From an uncultured Collinsella sp. (GTDB lineage Bacteria > Actinomycetota > Coriobacteriia > Coriobacteriales > Coriobacteriaceae), in contig CABUAL010000050.1 of the NCBI GenBank assembly GCA_902489515.1, positions 1 through 9,642 of the forward strand: 9,642 bases of DNA, given 5' to 3'. The notes beneath the pieces were generated by a model, which was not told where the DNA came from, did not search any database, and saw only the letters and a program-made list of their open reading frames with translations. The translations under genes and the position numbers were made by a program. Shown here piece after piece: positions 1 to 5,946 of this stretch (position 1 is the stretch's first letter; each line of letters opens with the position of its first letter).

Positions 1-50
1 TCTGACTACGAATCAGAACGTCATAGGTTCGAATCCTATACGCCGCACCA
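1..50 (+). tRNA. tRNA-Arg(ACG), 3' part only
   Basis: The window opens inside a tRNA gene, at the first base of the anticodon stem. The visible part has the loop CTACGAA (anticodon ACG, read ICG after deamination, decoding CGU/CGC/CGA), the T arm with GGTTCGAATCC, the 3' acceptor strand ACGCCGC and an encoded ACCA end. These 50 bases are identical to 236-285 of the complete copy downstream, so the missing 5' part (about 27 nt) should lie just left of the window. The identity is by direct reading. Confidence 0.96.
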
Positions 51-59
51 ATTGACTTT

Positions 60-87
60 AAAGCTCCCGGCGACGGGGGCTTTTCTT
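60..87 (+). terminator. Intrinsic terminator of the first tRNA-Arg
   Basis: A 10-bp stem (60-69 with 74-83, one T-G wobble) closes a four-base loop GCGA, which fits the very stable GNRA tetraloop class. It is followed by TTTTCTT. It starts 10 bases after the tRNA CCA end, so it should stop the tRNA transcript. The same hairpin with loop GCAA follows the second tRNA-Arg. Confidence 0.9.
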
Positions 88-125
88 ATATCGCGATGCG
101 TCGAAGATCGCGCCAAGCCCTCCAA

Positions 126-196
126 ATGATTAAAAATCAAATTCGATAACTTTTTTTGAAAAAATGCTTGACCATTATTCAGTTCTTGTGCATAAT
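126..196 (+). promoter_or_regulatory. Sigma-70-type promoter of tRNA-Arg with AT-rich upstream tract
   Basis: The -35 box TTGACC (168-173) and -10 box CATAAT (191-196) each match five of six consensus bases and are 17 bp apart. Predicted transcription start is near 203, giving a leader of about six bases before the tRNA at 209. Bases 126-165 are very AT-rich, with A and T runs placed where an UP element would contact the RNA polymerase alpha subunits. This fits a strong stable-RNA promoter. Confidence 0.85.
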
Positions 197-208
197 AATC
201 AACAAGTC

Positions 209-285
209 GCGGCGTTACCTCAGCTGGATAGAGGGTCTGACTACGAATCAGAACGTCATAGGTTCGAATCCTATACGCCGCACCA
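209..285 (+). tRNA. tRNA-Arg(ACG)
   Basis: Complete 77-nt tRNA gene. The acceptor stem GCGGCGT pairs with ACGCCGC. The D stem is CCTC/GAGG, the anticodon stem TCTGA/TCAGA has loop CTACGAA (anticodon ACG), and the T arm contains GGTTCGAATCC. Discriminator A and CCA are encoded in the DNA. It decodes CGN arginine codons after adenosine-to-inosine editing of the wobble base, the usual bacterial arrangement. It is the second of two tandem copies about 235 bp apart and has its own promoter and terminator. Confidence 0.98.
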
Positions 286-294
286 TTTGAGATT

Positions 295-324
295 AAAGCT
301 CCCGGCAACGGGGGCTTTTCTTTT
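295..324 (+). terminator. Intrinsic terminator of the second tRNA-Arg
   Basis: A 10-bp stem (295-304 with 309-318, one T-G wobble) closes the GNRA-type loop GCAA, followed by TTTTCTTTT. It is almost identical to the terminator at 60-87, showing that the duplication included tRNA plus terminator. Sequences diverge right after the T tract. From here to the next gene at 472 I see no further gene, only a weak palindrome CCTCGGTCGAGG at 349-360 and a possible poor -10 box TAAGAT at 398-403. Confidence 0.9.
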
Positions 325-471
325 ACGTAAACACCGCATTGATTCGAACCTCGGTCGAGGCGCGGGCGTAAAGCGGACGATTTCTTATCGACTCGTGTAA
401 GATTTCGAGTAAGCGCCTCGGTGAATCCGCGGCGCGCTCTTTCTTCAAACGACCGATCAGGGTGATATTTC

Positions 472-2913
472 GTGGCAGAGCGTCCGACATACAAGCTCAG
501 GTTTCTCGACCCCAAAAAACGTTTTCCATCGATGCCGGAGCAGCCTGCGGGACGCTCGTATGGTGTTGTCTGGAAAGTCTTTGGCGAGGACCCTAAAGAG
601 TCATGCTATGTCGTCGAATTCGTCGGCAAAAGCCACATATCGCTCTTGGGATACGTGAGCGTTTCGGGTGAGGTGTACAAGGTGGACCGTCCCGTTAGCG
701 AGGCGTCATTGCCCGATGAGCCCGACTTGCAGCTGGTCCTTGACGAGTCCAACCCCAGCATTGGCGAGATTACAGTGAGGGACAGCGACGGTACCATGCG
801 TCCCCAAGCACGAGTCAACGGCTCTCCCGAAGGTACCATGCGCGAACAATCCGATCACGAGACGTGGAATTCGACTCGCAGCCTTCGCTACGGCGAGTTT
901 ATGGCCTCGATGTTTTTACGCTACGTGATATTTGCCGATTCCGAAAATGTTGCCGCAAATACGCCAGACGCTGACAGGCTCGACGAAGGAATGAAAAATG
1001 CCGTCGACAAAATAAAGCTTGTAAAACTCTCCGAGCCGGTTGAGGTGCTTCTGGGCTTTGATTCCACGCCGCTTCCCGATGCCATCGAGACGTTGCTTTA
1101 TCGCATCGACCACACAGATGATCCGAGTGGTATCGAGCGCTATGCCGCGGCCTTGATGGGCGAGGTCAACCTGCCGCACCTGCGCACCATCGCGGCAAAG
1201 ACCGAAATGAGCCTAGCGCGTATCGATCGCTCAAAGCTTTTCTATCTCAATTTTGATCGCAGCCTGCTGGACCAGGACGAGATTGACGCGCTGCTTGCTA
1301 TCGAGTGCCGTCTCAACCGCCTCTCCGGCATCCTCGAGCGTATCGGGGCCGGATTAGGCCCCGCGGCCTCGTCTCCGAGTCTGGAGGGCTGCGCGCTTTT
1401 TGATTTGTGGCATATCGCCAAGACGACCAACGACGTTCCGCGTCTGCTCGAAACACTGTCGAACGACAACCCGTGGGCAAAACCTGGCACGGTCGCGTGC
1501 CAGCCGGGCGGAGAGTGGGACGTGCGCACCCGCTTCGCGCGTATTGTCGAGGCGCTCAACGTGGTCACACGGCTCGACTATACCTATCGGGCAAACGTTG
1601 CCGAGGGGATTATGCTCGTTCGGTTTGGGCGTTCTGTCGTGGATGCCATGCCGCAACGTGAATACGATGCCCAGGATGACGTCTGGCGCGAGTTGGACGA
1701 GGGCGTGCGTGCGATTTGGGCTGCGGAGCACGACGCGCGCGTGGCACTCACGCTGGCGGCGGCGTGTTTTGCCGCAGGCGCTTGCATTGCGCGCTGCTAC
1801 GTTCAGATTGCGGCTCCCGACGGCGAGCAGGGCGAGCGCATTATTGCAACATATTCCTTTGGGCGTGCGGCCTATCTGGCCAATTGCGTGCCTGTCGCCA
1901 AGGATCTTGAGAGCGTGGATATGGACGATATGCCGTGCAAGCGCATGCTTGAGGCATATGAGTCGGACGCGCCGGATGCGATTGAGCCCGCTGAGGTTCA
2001 CGCTCGTCCGCGTGACGACCACCGTTCGCTGCCGCCGGCGTTGCGCGACCTTCTGCTTGCCGATACGGCTGATGAGCTAGAGGTCATGGAAGAGGACGAC
2101 GACCCATACGTGGCCCGTGTTGTTGAATTGCGCGAGCAGGCAAAAGTCGACCGTACAGGTGCTTTTGAAGGTTTTTCCCGTCTTGTTGAGGAGTTGGAGG
2201 CCAAGTGCGCCGTCGCCGAGCTTTTGGCGACAGGTCCGGTTCAAACGCAGTTTTGCGATAACCAGCTGGTGCGCATGGTGCTACCGGTGTTGGAAGAAGA
2301 CCGCTCTGTGCGAATCCTTCGTGCGCCCGATGCGCTGTACTTTGCCCAGCATGAGATCTGCAGCTTTTACGCCGAGCAAGAGGACTTTGAACGAGCACTG
2401 CCCGAGGTGCGCCATCTTTACGATCTGGCGCGCTCGTCCATGCAGTCGCACTTTGCGCTCATCAACGTGCTTGCGCGTCTGGAGCGCTTTGACGAGATTA
2501 TCGAGGTGGCGCGCCACGGCCTACGTATTGCCAGCGATCGTTCTGCAATCGGCTACCTGTTCTATCGCTTGGCGTTTGCCTATTGGAATTGCGATCAGCT
2601 CGAGCTCGCGTTGGCGTGCTACCGCCTCGTGCCGCGCGGCGAGGAGTCGGGTAGCAACGCGCTGGAGGAAATGCAGGGCCTTATGAACGAGATGGGCGTC
2701 AGCGAGCCTCCGACGTTCGAGGAAGCGGTCGAGACCATCCACAAGGCTGGACTAGAGCTGCCGCCAGTGTCCGCCGTGACGAATCAGCTGGCAGATGCCG
2801 CTGTGCAACTGGTCGACAACGGTTTCTTTTTCCTGGCGCGCGGTTGTATCTTCCAAATGTGGCGCACCATGGGCAACGACGAGCTCGGCTCCCTCAACCG
2901 CTCGCTGGGGTAG
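472..2913 (+). CDS. Large unrecognised protein with C-terminal TPR-like helices
   Basis: An 813-aa protein whose family I do not recognise. The GTG start is preceded by AGGGTG at 459-464, seven bases upstream, and nothing upstream in frame is better. There is no signal peptide or clear membrane span apart from a short Ala-rich hydrophobic patch (VALTLAAACFAAGACIA), so it is probably cytoplasmic. The N-terminal ~90 residues alternate hydrophobic and polar like a small beta domain. The middle is acidic and mainly helical. Roughly residues 618-730 form helix pairs with TPR-like spacing (ALYFAQHEICSFYAEQEDFERAL; FYRLAFAYWNCDQLELALACYRLV), which usually mediate protein-protein contacts. G/C-ending codons match a resident, well-adapted gene. 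It appears to be a single-gene unit: tRNA terminator upstream, AT-rich repeat array and unrelated gene downstream. No catalytic motif is visible, so a scaffold or accessory role is only a guess. Confidence 0.85.
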   Translation: MAERPTYKLRFLDPKKRFPSMPEQPAGRSYGVVWKVFGEDPKESCYVVEFVGKSHISLLGYVSVSGEVYKVDRPVSEASLPDEPDLQLVLDESNPSIGEITVRDSDGTMRPQARVNGSPEGTMREQSDHETWNSTRSLRYGEFMASMFLRYVIFADSENVAANTPDADRLDEGMKNAVDKIKLVKLSEPVEVLLGFDSTPLPDAIETLLYRIDHTDDPSGIERYAAALMGEVNLPHLRTIAAKTEMSLARIDRSKLFYLNFDRSLLDQDEIDALLAIECRLNRLSGILERIGAGLGPAASSPSLEGCALFDLWHIAKTTNDVPRLLETLSNDNPWAKPGTVACQPGGEWDVRTRFARIVEALNVVTRLDYTYRANVAEGIMLVRFGRSVVDAMPQREYDAQDDVWRELDEGVRAIWAAEHDARVALTLAAACFAAGACIARCYVQIAAPDGEQGERIIATYSFGRAAYLANCVPVAKDLESVDMDDMPCKRMLEAYESDAPDAIEPAEVHARPRDDHRSLPPALRDLLLADTADELEVMEEDDDPYVARVVELREQAKVDRTGAFEGFSRLVEELEAKCAVAELLATGPVQTQFCDNQLVRMVLPVLEEDRSVRILRAPDALYFAQHEICSFYAEQEDFERALPEVRHLYDLARSSMQSHFALINVLARLERFDEIIEVARHGLRIASDRSAIGYLFYRLAFAYWNCDQLELALACYRLVPRGEESGSNALEEMQGLMNEMGVSEPPTFEEAVETIHKAGLELPPVSAVTNQLADAAVQLVDNGFFFLARGCIFQMWRTMGNDELGSLNRSLG

Positions 2914-3002
2914 GGGCGATATAGAGGGGCCGCACCGCGCTATTTGTATCGGCGCGGGCGGGAGGACCCGGCAGGATTGGTAAGGCATAAAGCCGCCGAG
3001 CC
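2914..3002. other. Intergenic stretch without a convincing terminator
   Basis: Spacer between the 813-aa gene and the repeat array. It contains a possible GC hairpin, CCGCGC (2935-2940) with GCGCGG (2952-2957), around an 11-base loop. No T tract follows, so it is a poor intrinsic terminator. Read-through into the ATPase gene, or Rho-dependent ending, is possible. Confidence 0.35.
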
Positions 3003-3059
3003 TGCTAAAACTGTTAAACTCTGCTAAAGTTGCTAAACTTTGTTAAAGTTGTTAAAACT
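3003..3059 (+). repeat. Array of six TGYTAAA direct repeats upstream of the ATPase gene
   Basis: Six consecutive units beginning TGCTAAA or TGTTAAA start at 3003, 3012, 3022, 3031, 3041 and 3050. They alternate 9 and 10 bases, giving three 19-bp double units. The array ends 16 bases before the ATPase ATG and just before its ribosome binding site, where a promoter should lie; TAAACT at 3034-3039 could serve as a -10 box. Spacing near one helical turn per unit would put all units on nearly one face of the DNA. This fits a cooperative operator, plausibly read by the winged-helix domain of the adjacent gene product (inference). Confidence 0.8.
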
Positions 3060-3075
3060 AGCAGAGGAGGGCAGA

Positions 3076-4158
3076 ATGACGAAAGCTGTTAACCCCTTTA
3101 AGCCAACGGCGGGCATGAATCCGCCTGAGCTTATCGGACGGGACACTGTTTTGGATGACTTTGCCGAGGCTCTTGAGAATGGTCCTGGTGCCCCCGATCG
3201 ACTCATGCGCATCTCGGGCGTCCGAGGCACAGGTAAAACGGTGCTCCTTAATGCATTGGGTGACCTTGCACGCAAAAAAGGATTCGAGGTCGTTGACGTT
3301 GCCTCCAATGCTGGTTTTTGCAATAGAATCCTCGAGGCTCTGCAGCGAAACGTTCGTCTTGAATCAATCTCGATTTCCCCATCGATTTTAGGGGTCAGCC
3401 TTGGCTCCATGGAGATGTCGAAGTCGGCCTCTCATCTGGGCGAGGCGATGTACGATGCTGCGAAGCGCGGTGGTCTGCTCATTACGCTCGACGAGATCCA
3501 GGATGCCTCAACTGAGGAAATGCGCGAGCTAGGCAATGAGATGCAGCTCTTGATCCGCCAAGGAGCGAATGTCGCTTTCGCTTTCGCCGGGCTGCCGACA
3601 TCGGTAGATGGCGTGGTGGTGGATGATACGTTGACGTTCCTTCAGCGAGCCAAACATGTTGAACTTACTCGGCTTTCCGATTTTGAAGTTGGCGGATCGT
3701 TTGAGGATACGATGAGACGAGCGGGCAAGGAGCTCGACAAAGGTGCCGCTGAGCTATTAACAAAAGCTTCGGCAGGCTATCCCTTTATGGTCCAGCTGGT
3801 CGGATATTACGCTTGGCAGGTTGCTGCGCGCAGTGGGGCGGAGAGCGTGAGCGAAGAGGCGGCTCGTAAGGGTATCCAGGCGGCTCTTGATAGCTTTAAT
3901 GCTATGGTGATTGCCCCAGCGCTGCGCAGGGTGTCGGAACGGCAGTTTCAGTATCTCGCGGCGATGGCTCAATGCGAGGGCGTCGATATCGCCAACGGCG
4001 ATATCGCCAAGAAGATGGGTTTGTCGGCGAACAAAGTTGGGTCATATCGCAAGCGTCTGATCGATGCGGGGTTGATTGAGCCCGCGGGCTATGGCTGTGT
4101 TTCGTTTGCAATTCCGTACATGCGCGATTATCTGTTGGAGACCGTTCGAGAGGACTAA
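3076..4158 (+). CDS. ORC/Cdc6-like AAA ATPase with C-terminal winged helix
   Basis: A 360-aa P-loop ATPase of the archaeal-ATPase/ORC1-Cdc6-like type. ATG 3076 is chosen because AGGAGG (3065-3070) lies five bases upstream; an in-frame TTG at 3040 falls inside the repeat array and lacks a binding site. Walker A is GVRGTGKT (residues 48-55) and Walker B is LLITLDE (134-140, D139/E140). A sensor-like strand VAFAFAGLP follows. Residues 289-360 look like a winged helix, with DIAKKMGLSANKVGSYRKRLIDAGLI as the helix-turn-helix. The N-terminal NPFKPTAG...PPELIGRD resembles standalone ATPases I associate with Bifidobacterium and Coriobacteriia, whose role is unknown to me. Expected activity is ATP hydrolysis coupled to DNA binding. 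No partner gene (nuclease, toxin, transposase) adjoins it. Codons look AT-richer than in the flanks, suggesting acquisition. Autoregulation through the upstream TGYTAAA array is an inference. Confidence 0.9.
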   Translation: MTKAVNPFKPTAGMNPPELIGRDTVLDDFAEALENGPGAPDRLMRISGVRGTGKTVLLNALGDLARKKGFEVVDVASNAGFCNRILEALQRNVRLESISISPSILGVSLGSMEMSKSASHLGEAMYDAAKRGGLLITLDEIQDASTEEMRELGNEMQLLIRQGANVAFAFAGLPTSVDGVVVDDTLTFLQRAKHVELTRLSDFEVGGSFEDTMRRAGKELDKGAAELLTKASAGYPFMVQLVGYYAWQVAARSGAESVSEEAARKGIQAALDSFNAMVIAPALRRVSERQFQYLAAMAQCEGVDIANGDIAKKMGLSANKVGSYRKRLIDAGLIEPAGYGCVSFAIPYMRDYLLETVRED

Positions 4159-4207
4159 TAAAGAATGGGCTGTCCGCGCTGTCGCTGGGGCCGTCCTTGT
4201 ATCTTTG

Positions 4208-4262
4208 TCTCAACCTGTAACATCTGGAGGGGATTACGGCCTGCAGATGTTACAGGTTGAGA
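4208..4262. repeat. Perfect 19-bp inverted repeat downstream of the ATPase gene
   Basis: TCTCAACCTGTAACATCTG (4208-4226) is exactly reverse-complemented at 4244-4262, with 17 bases between the arms. After one G-G mismatch three more base pairs can form inside. In RNA this would be a very stable hairpin, but no T tract follows on either strand, so it is not a classical intrinsic terminator. GTCTCA at 4207-4212 can alternatively pair with TGAGAC at 4271-4276. Candidates are a dispersed palindromic repeat, a small element remnant, a 3'-end-protecting hairpin for the ATPase mRNA, or a protein-binding site. Bases 4284-4304 also hold two direct copies of GGTAAAAGAG. Confidence 0.85.
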
Positions 4263-4324
4263 TGATTGACTGAGACGTTTACTGGTAAAAGAGAGGTAAA
4301 AGAGGAAACGCCTCAAAATTCCCC

Positions 4325-4353
4325 TTGCCCAACTTCGGCTGTTTGGTTACTAT
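4325..4353 (+). promoter_or_regulatory. Promoter of tRNA-Ser
   Basis: The -35 box TTGCCC (4325-4330) and -10 box TACTAT (4348-4353) are separated by exactly 17 bp, each matching about four of six consensus bases. Predicted start is near 4360, about eight bases before the tRNA. Position and spacing support it more than the box sequences do. Confidence 0.65.
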
Positions 4354-4367
4354 AGAACGGCTGTTAT

Positions 4368-4458
4368 GGAGAGCTGACCGAGAGGCCGAAGGTGCTCGCC
4401 TGCTAAGCGAGTATGCCCCAAAAGGGCATCTGGGGTTCGAATCCCCAGCTCTCCGCCA
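4368..4458 (+). tRNA. tRNA-Ser(GCT)
   Basis: A 91-nt class II tRNA. The acceptor stem GGAGAGC pairs with GCTCTCC. The anticodon stem CTCGC/GCGAG has loop CTGCTAA with anticodon GCT, which decodes AGC and AGU. A long variable arm (TGCCCC AAAA GGGCA) is typical of serine tRNAs. The T arm has GGTTCGAATCC, discriminator G, and CCA is encoded. It stands alone with its own promoter and terminator. tRNA-Ser genes are common integration sites, but no integrase and no direct repeat of the tRNA 3' end is visible here. Confidence 0.97.
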
Positions 4459-4470
4459 GTATGACTTTGA

Positions 4471-4498
4471 AGAAGGGTCCCATTTGGGGCCCTTTTTT
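4471..4498 (+). terminator. Intrinsic terminator of tRNA-Ser
   Basis: A 9-bp stem, AAGGGTCCC (4473-4481) with GGGGCCCTT (4486-4494), contains one T-G wobble and has the four-base loop ATTT. It runs straight into a tract of six Ts (4493-4498). It begins about 13 bases after the tRNA CCA end. Confidence 0.92.
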
Positions 4499-4564
4499 AT
4501 TATCAAGAATGGCAGCTGGGGATTAGAGTCCGAAAGGGCGTGAACATTAGGCAAACACGGGGCG

Positions 4565-4576
4565 CTTGAAAACGGG
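4565..4576 (+). repeat. Left arm of 12-bp inverted repeat flanking the TM2 gene
   Basis: CTTGAAAACGGG lies about 60 bases before the TM2 gene. Its exact reverse complement lies 14 bases after that gene's stop codon (5800-5811). Paired placement around one gene suggests cassette boundaries or a long-range RNA pairing, but a 12-bp match alone can occur by chance in a window this size. Confidence 0.5.
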
Positions 4577-4587
4577 GAGACCCAGGC

Positions 4588-4619
4588 GTGCTCGTGCACC
4601 CCGGTGTGGGGTTCCGGGG
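4588..4619 (+). promoter_or_regulatory. GC-rich leader with competing hairpins before the TM2 gene
   Basis: Just upstream of the binding site GGAG (4624-4627), three stems can form and two exclude each other. They are GTGC/GCAC (4588-4591 with 4596-4599), ACCCC/GGGGT (4598-4602 with 4608-4612), and CCCCGG/CCGGGG (4599-4604 with 4614-4619). The last would end five bases before the ribosome binding site and could limit translation. No known riboswitch fold is recognised. A convincing promoter for the gene was not found. Confidence 0.3.
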
Positions 4620-4634
4620 GGATGGAGTAGAAAT

Positions 4635-5786
4635 ATGGTAAAGGTCGGGCTGCGTAAGCCGAATCTAAAGACATCACTCAAGGCAAGAACGACCGGCAGA
4701 GCGAAGCGCGCGGTAAAGCGGGCGATAATCCCCGGCTATGGTAAGAAGGGCATGGGGTGGATCAAAAATCCGAAGAAGGCTGCTTACAATGCCGTATACA
4801 GCAGAACGACCGTCGGAGTTGGGGATGTTGCTCGCGCCGTTGCTAAATCAGGCGCTCGGAGCTCGGCGTCAAGGACGTCCTCAATTACTGTTTCATCGCA
4901 TGAAATTACACCTTTGGCGAAGCCTGAACAGAAATCTCTCACTCGAGAGATTACGTCGGTTGACAGGGCAAACAAGGCGCTTTTGCTATGCTTCCTTCTT
5001 GGGTGGTCGGGCGCTCATAGGGCGTATGCACGGATGTGGGGTAGCTTCTTTCTATATCTCTTTACCTTTGGCCTTTTTGGATTTGGTTGGCTGTTTGATA
5101 TTGTGACACTACTGATGAGACGCTCCGAGCTAAGGCGTCTCGGCGACAGTGATCAGACTCAACAGCAAGCGCCATGTTCCGTTGATTCTACATTCGATCG
5201 AAATGTCGCCGACTCCGGAAATTGGGAACAGCGTGGAGATGGGGAGGCTGCGGCTCGGCTAGAGCTTCAACGTAAAAACCGTGCCTATATGGAAGAAAAC
5301 GGCATCGACGTGGAGATGTTTACCGAGGAAAAGGTCGCGGCGGACGCCTTGCGAACCATTGAGTCGGTATGCCCGTGCATGCTTAGGTTTGACCGAGGCA
5401 TGAGCGAAGAGGAGCCAAGCATCAGCTTTTGCTCTCCAACAAAGACGGGGAAAATGCCCAAGAATGTCGTCGAGGCCCGCATTTACCATCAGGACGTGAA
5501 GCTATTGATGGATTCCCACGGCTTCGAATTGCCGGAGTATGGTGACAGCATCAATGTCATGATTAGTTATCTAGCTGATGGGCGCATAAATAAAGTCGAT
5601 ATCCATGGGTTCCATAATGGCCGCTCCGTTAGTGTCTCCATTCGCAGGCGGGGCGACGATCTTGTTATGACGAGTGCGGGCACCATCGGAGAAACGGGTG
5701 CCTGGCAATCGCTGTGTCCTGGGGCAGACCCCTCAGCTGGGGATCTTTTCAGGGCCTTGACCAAGGAGGTCGAAAGGATCTACTAG
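4635..5786 (+). CDS. TM2-domain membrane protein with basic N-terminal tail
   Basis: A 383-aa protein. ATG 4635 is preceded by GGAG seven bases upstream; an in-frame TTG at 4566 would add 23 Arg/Pro-rich residues and has no binding site. Residues 1-60 are strongly basic and contain GYGKKGMGWIKNPKKAAYN followed by AVYSRTT. I recall a similar motif at the N-terminus of various Gram-positive proteins of unknown role, but cannot name the family. Residues 113-161 match the TM2 pattern: a first span (ALLLCFLLGWSGAHRAY), a turn with GAHRxY, and a second span (FFLYLFTFGLFGFGWLFDIVTLLM) containing the typical D. A cytoplasmic tail of about 220 residues follows, which I do not recognise. It has Cys at CPCM and ends in a mixed alpha/beta pattern. 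Codons are less GC-rich than in the flanking genes. It is a single-gene unit after tRNA-Ser. Function unknown; membrane localisation is the firm part. Confidence 0.85.
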   Translation: MVKVGLRKPNLKTSLKARTTGRAKRAVKRAIIPGYGKKGMGWIKNPKKAAYNAVYSRTTVGVGDVARAVAKSGARSSASRTSSITVSSHEITPLAKPEQKSLTREITSVDRANKALLLCFLLGWSGAHRAYARMWGSFFLYLFTFGLFGFGWLFDIVTLLMRRSELRRLGDSDQTQQQAPCSVDSTFDRNVADSGNWEQRGDGEAAARLELQRKNRAYMEENGIDVEMFTEEKVAADALRTIESVCPCMLRFDRGMSEEEPSISFCSPTKTGKMPKNVVEARIYHQDVKLLMDSHGFELPEYGDSINVMISYLADGRINKVDIHGFHNGRSVSVSIRRRGDDLVMTSAGTIGETGAWQSLCPGADPSAGDLFRALTKEVERIY

Positions 5787-5799
5787 CATGCCCGGTGGA

Positions 5800-5811
5800 C
5801 CCGTTTTCAAG
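5800..5811 (-). repeat. Right arm of 12-bp inverted repeat flanking the TM2 gene
   Basis: CCCGTTTTCAAG is the exact reverse complement of 4565-4576. It sits between the TM2 stop codon and the minus-strand terminator of the carboxypeptidase. It overlaps a weak local hairpin, GGACC/GGTCC, with no T tract, so the TM2 gene has no clear intrinsic terminator of its own. Confidence 0.5.
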
Positions 5812-5890
5812 GTCCGAAAAGACACAGCGAAGGTAAACGGCTAGCAATGTCGCTTTGGTGATTCTGACGCATCCCGTTTAAGAGGTATTC

Positions 5891-5917
5891 AAAAAGAGGC
5901 GCCCGTTGGACGCCTCT
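5891..5917 (-). terminator. Intrinsic terminator of the D,D-carboxypeptidase gene
   Basis: Read on the minus strand, AGAGGCG (5917-5911) pairs with CGCCTCT (5901-5895) around a nine-base loop. The T tract comes from AAAAA on the plus strand (5891-5895). It lies about 30 bases after the carboxypeptidase stop codon. There is no T tract on the plus strand, so it serves the minus-strand gene. Confidence 0.85.
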
Positions 5918-5946
5918 CCAACCTCAAATGTAATGTTCCCCCAGCC

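Noticed and set aside
341..350. GATTCGAACC, reverse complement of the tRNA T-arm GGTTCGAATC, after tRNA-Arg
   Set aside because: Ten bases containing the common palindrome TTCGAA; no other tRNA parts surround it, so it is not a tRNA remnant.
790..842. GGTACCATGCG repeated 42 bases apart in the 813-aa gene
   Set aside because: It is in frame and encodes GTMR twice; a short coding duplication with no sign of regulatory use.
1354..2022. Long minus-strand open frame (222 codons) inside the 813-aa gene
   Set aside because: It is a shadow frame of GC-rich coding sequence: Arg/His/Cys-rich composition, no ribosome binding site, and it lies wholly within a convincing gene.
3040..3075. In-frame TTG extension of the ATPase by 12 residues (LKLLKL...)
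   Set aside because: The extension lies in the repeat array and has no ribosome binding site, whereas ATG 3076 has AGGAGG at five bases.
3984..4010. Direct repeat CGATATCGCCAA twice at 15-base spacing, including palindrome GGCGATATCGCC
   Set aside because: It lies in the winged-helix coding part and the spacing is an exact multiple of three (VDIAN / GDIAK); best explained by codon choice for similar residues.
4368..4534. Integrated element attachment site at tRNA-Ser
   Set aside because: No integrase and no direct repeat of the tRNA 3' end is present in the window; only an 11-base inverted match, which is not how att sites are arranged.
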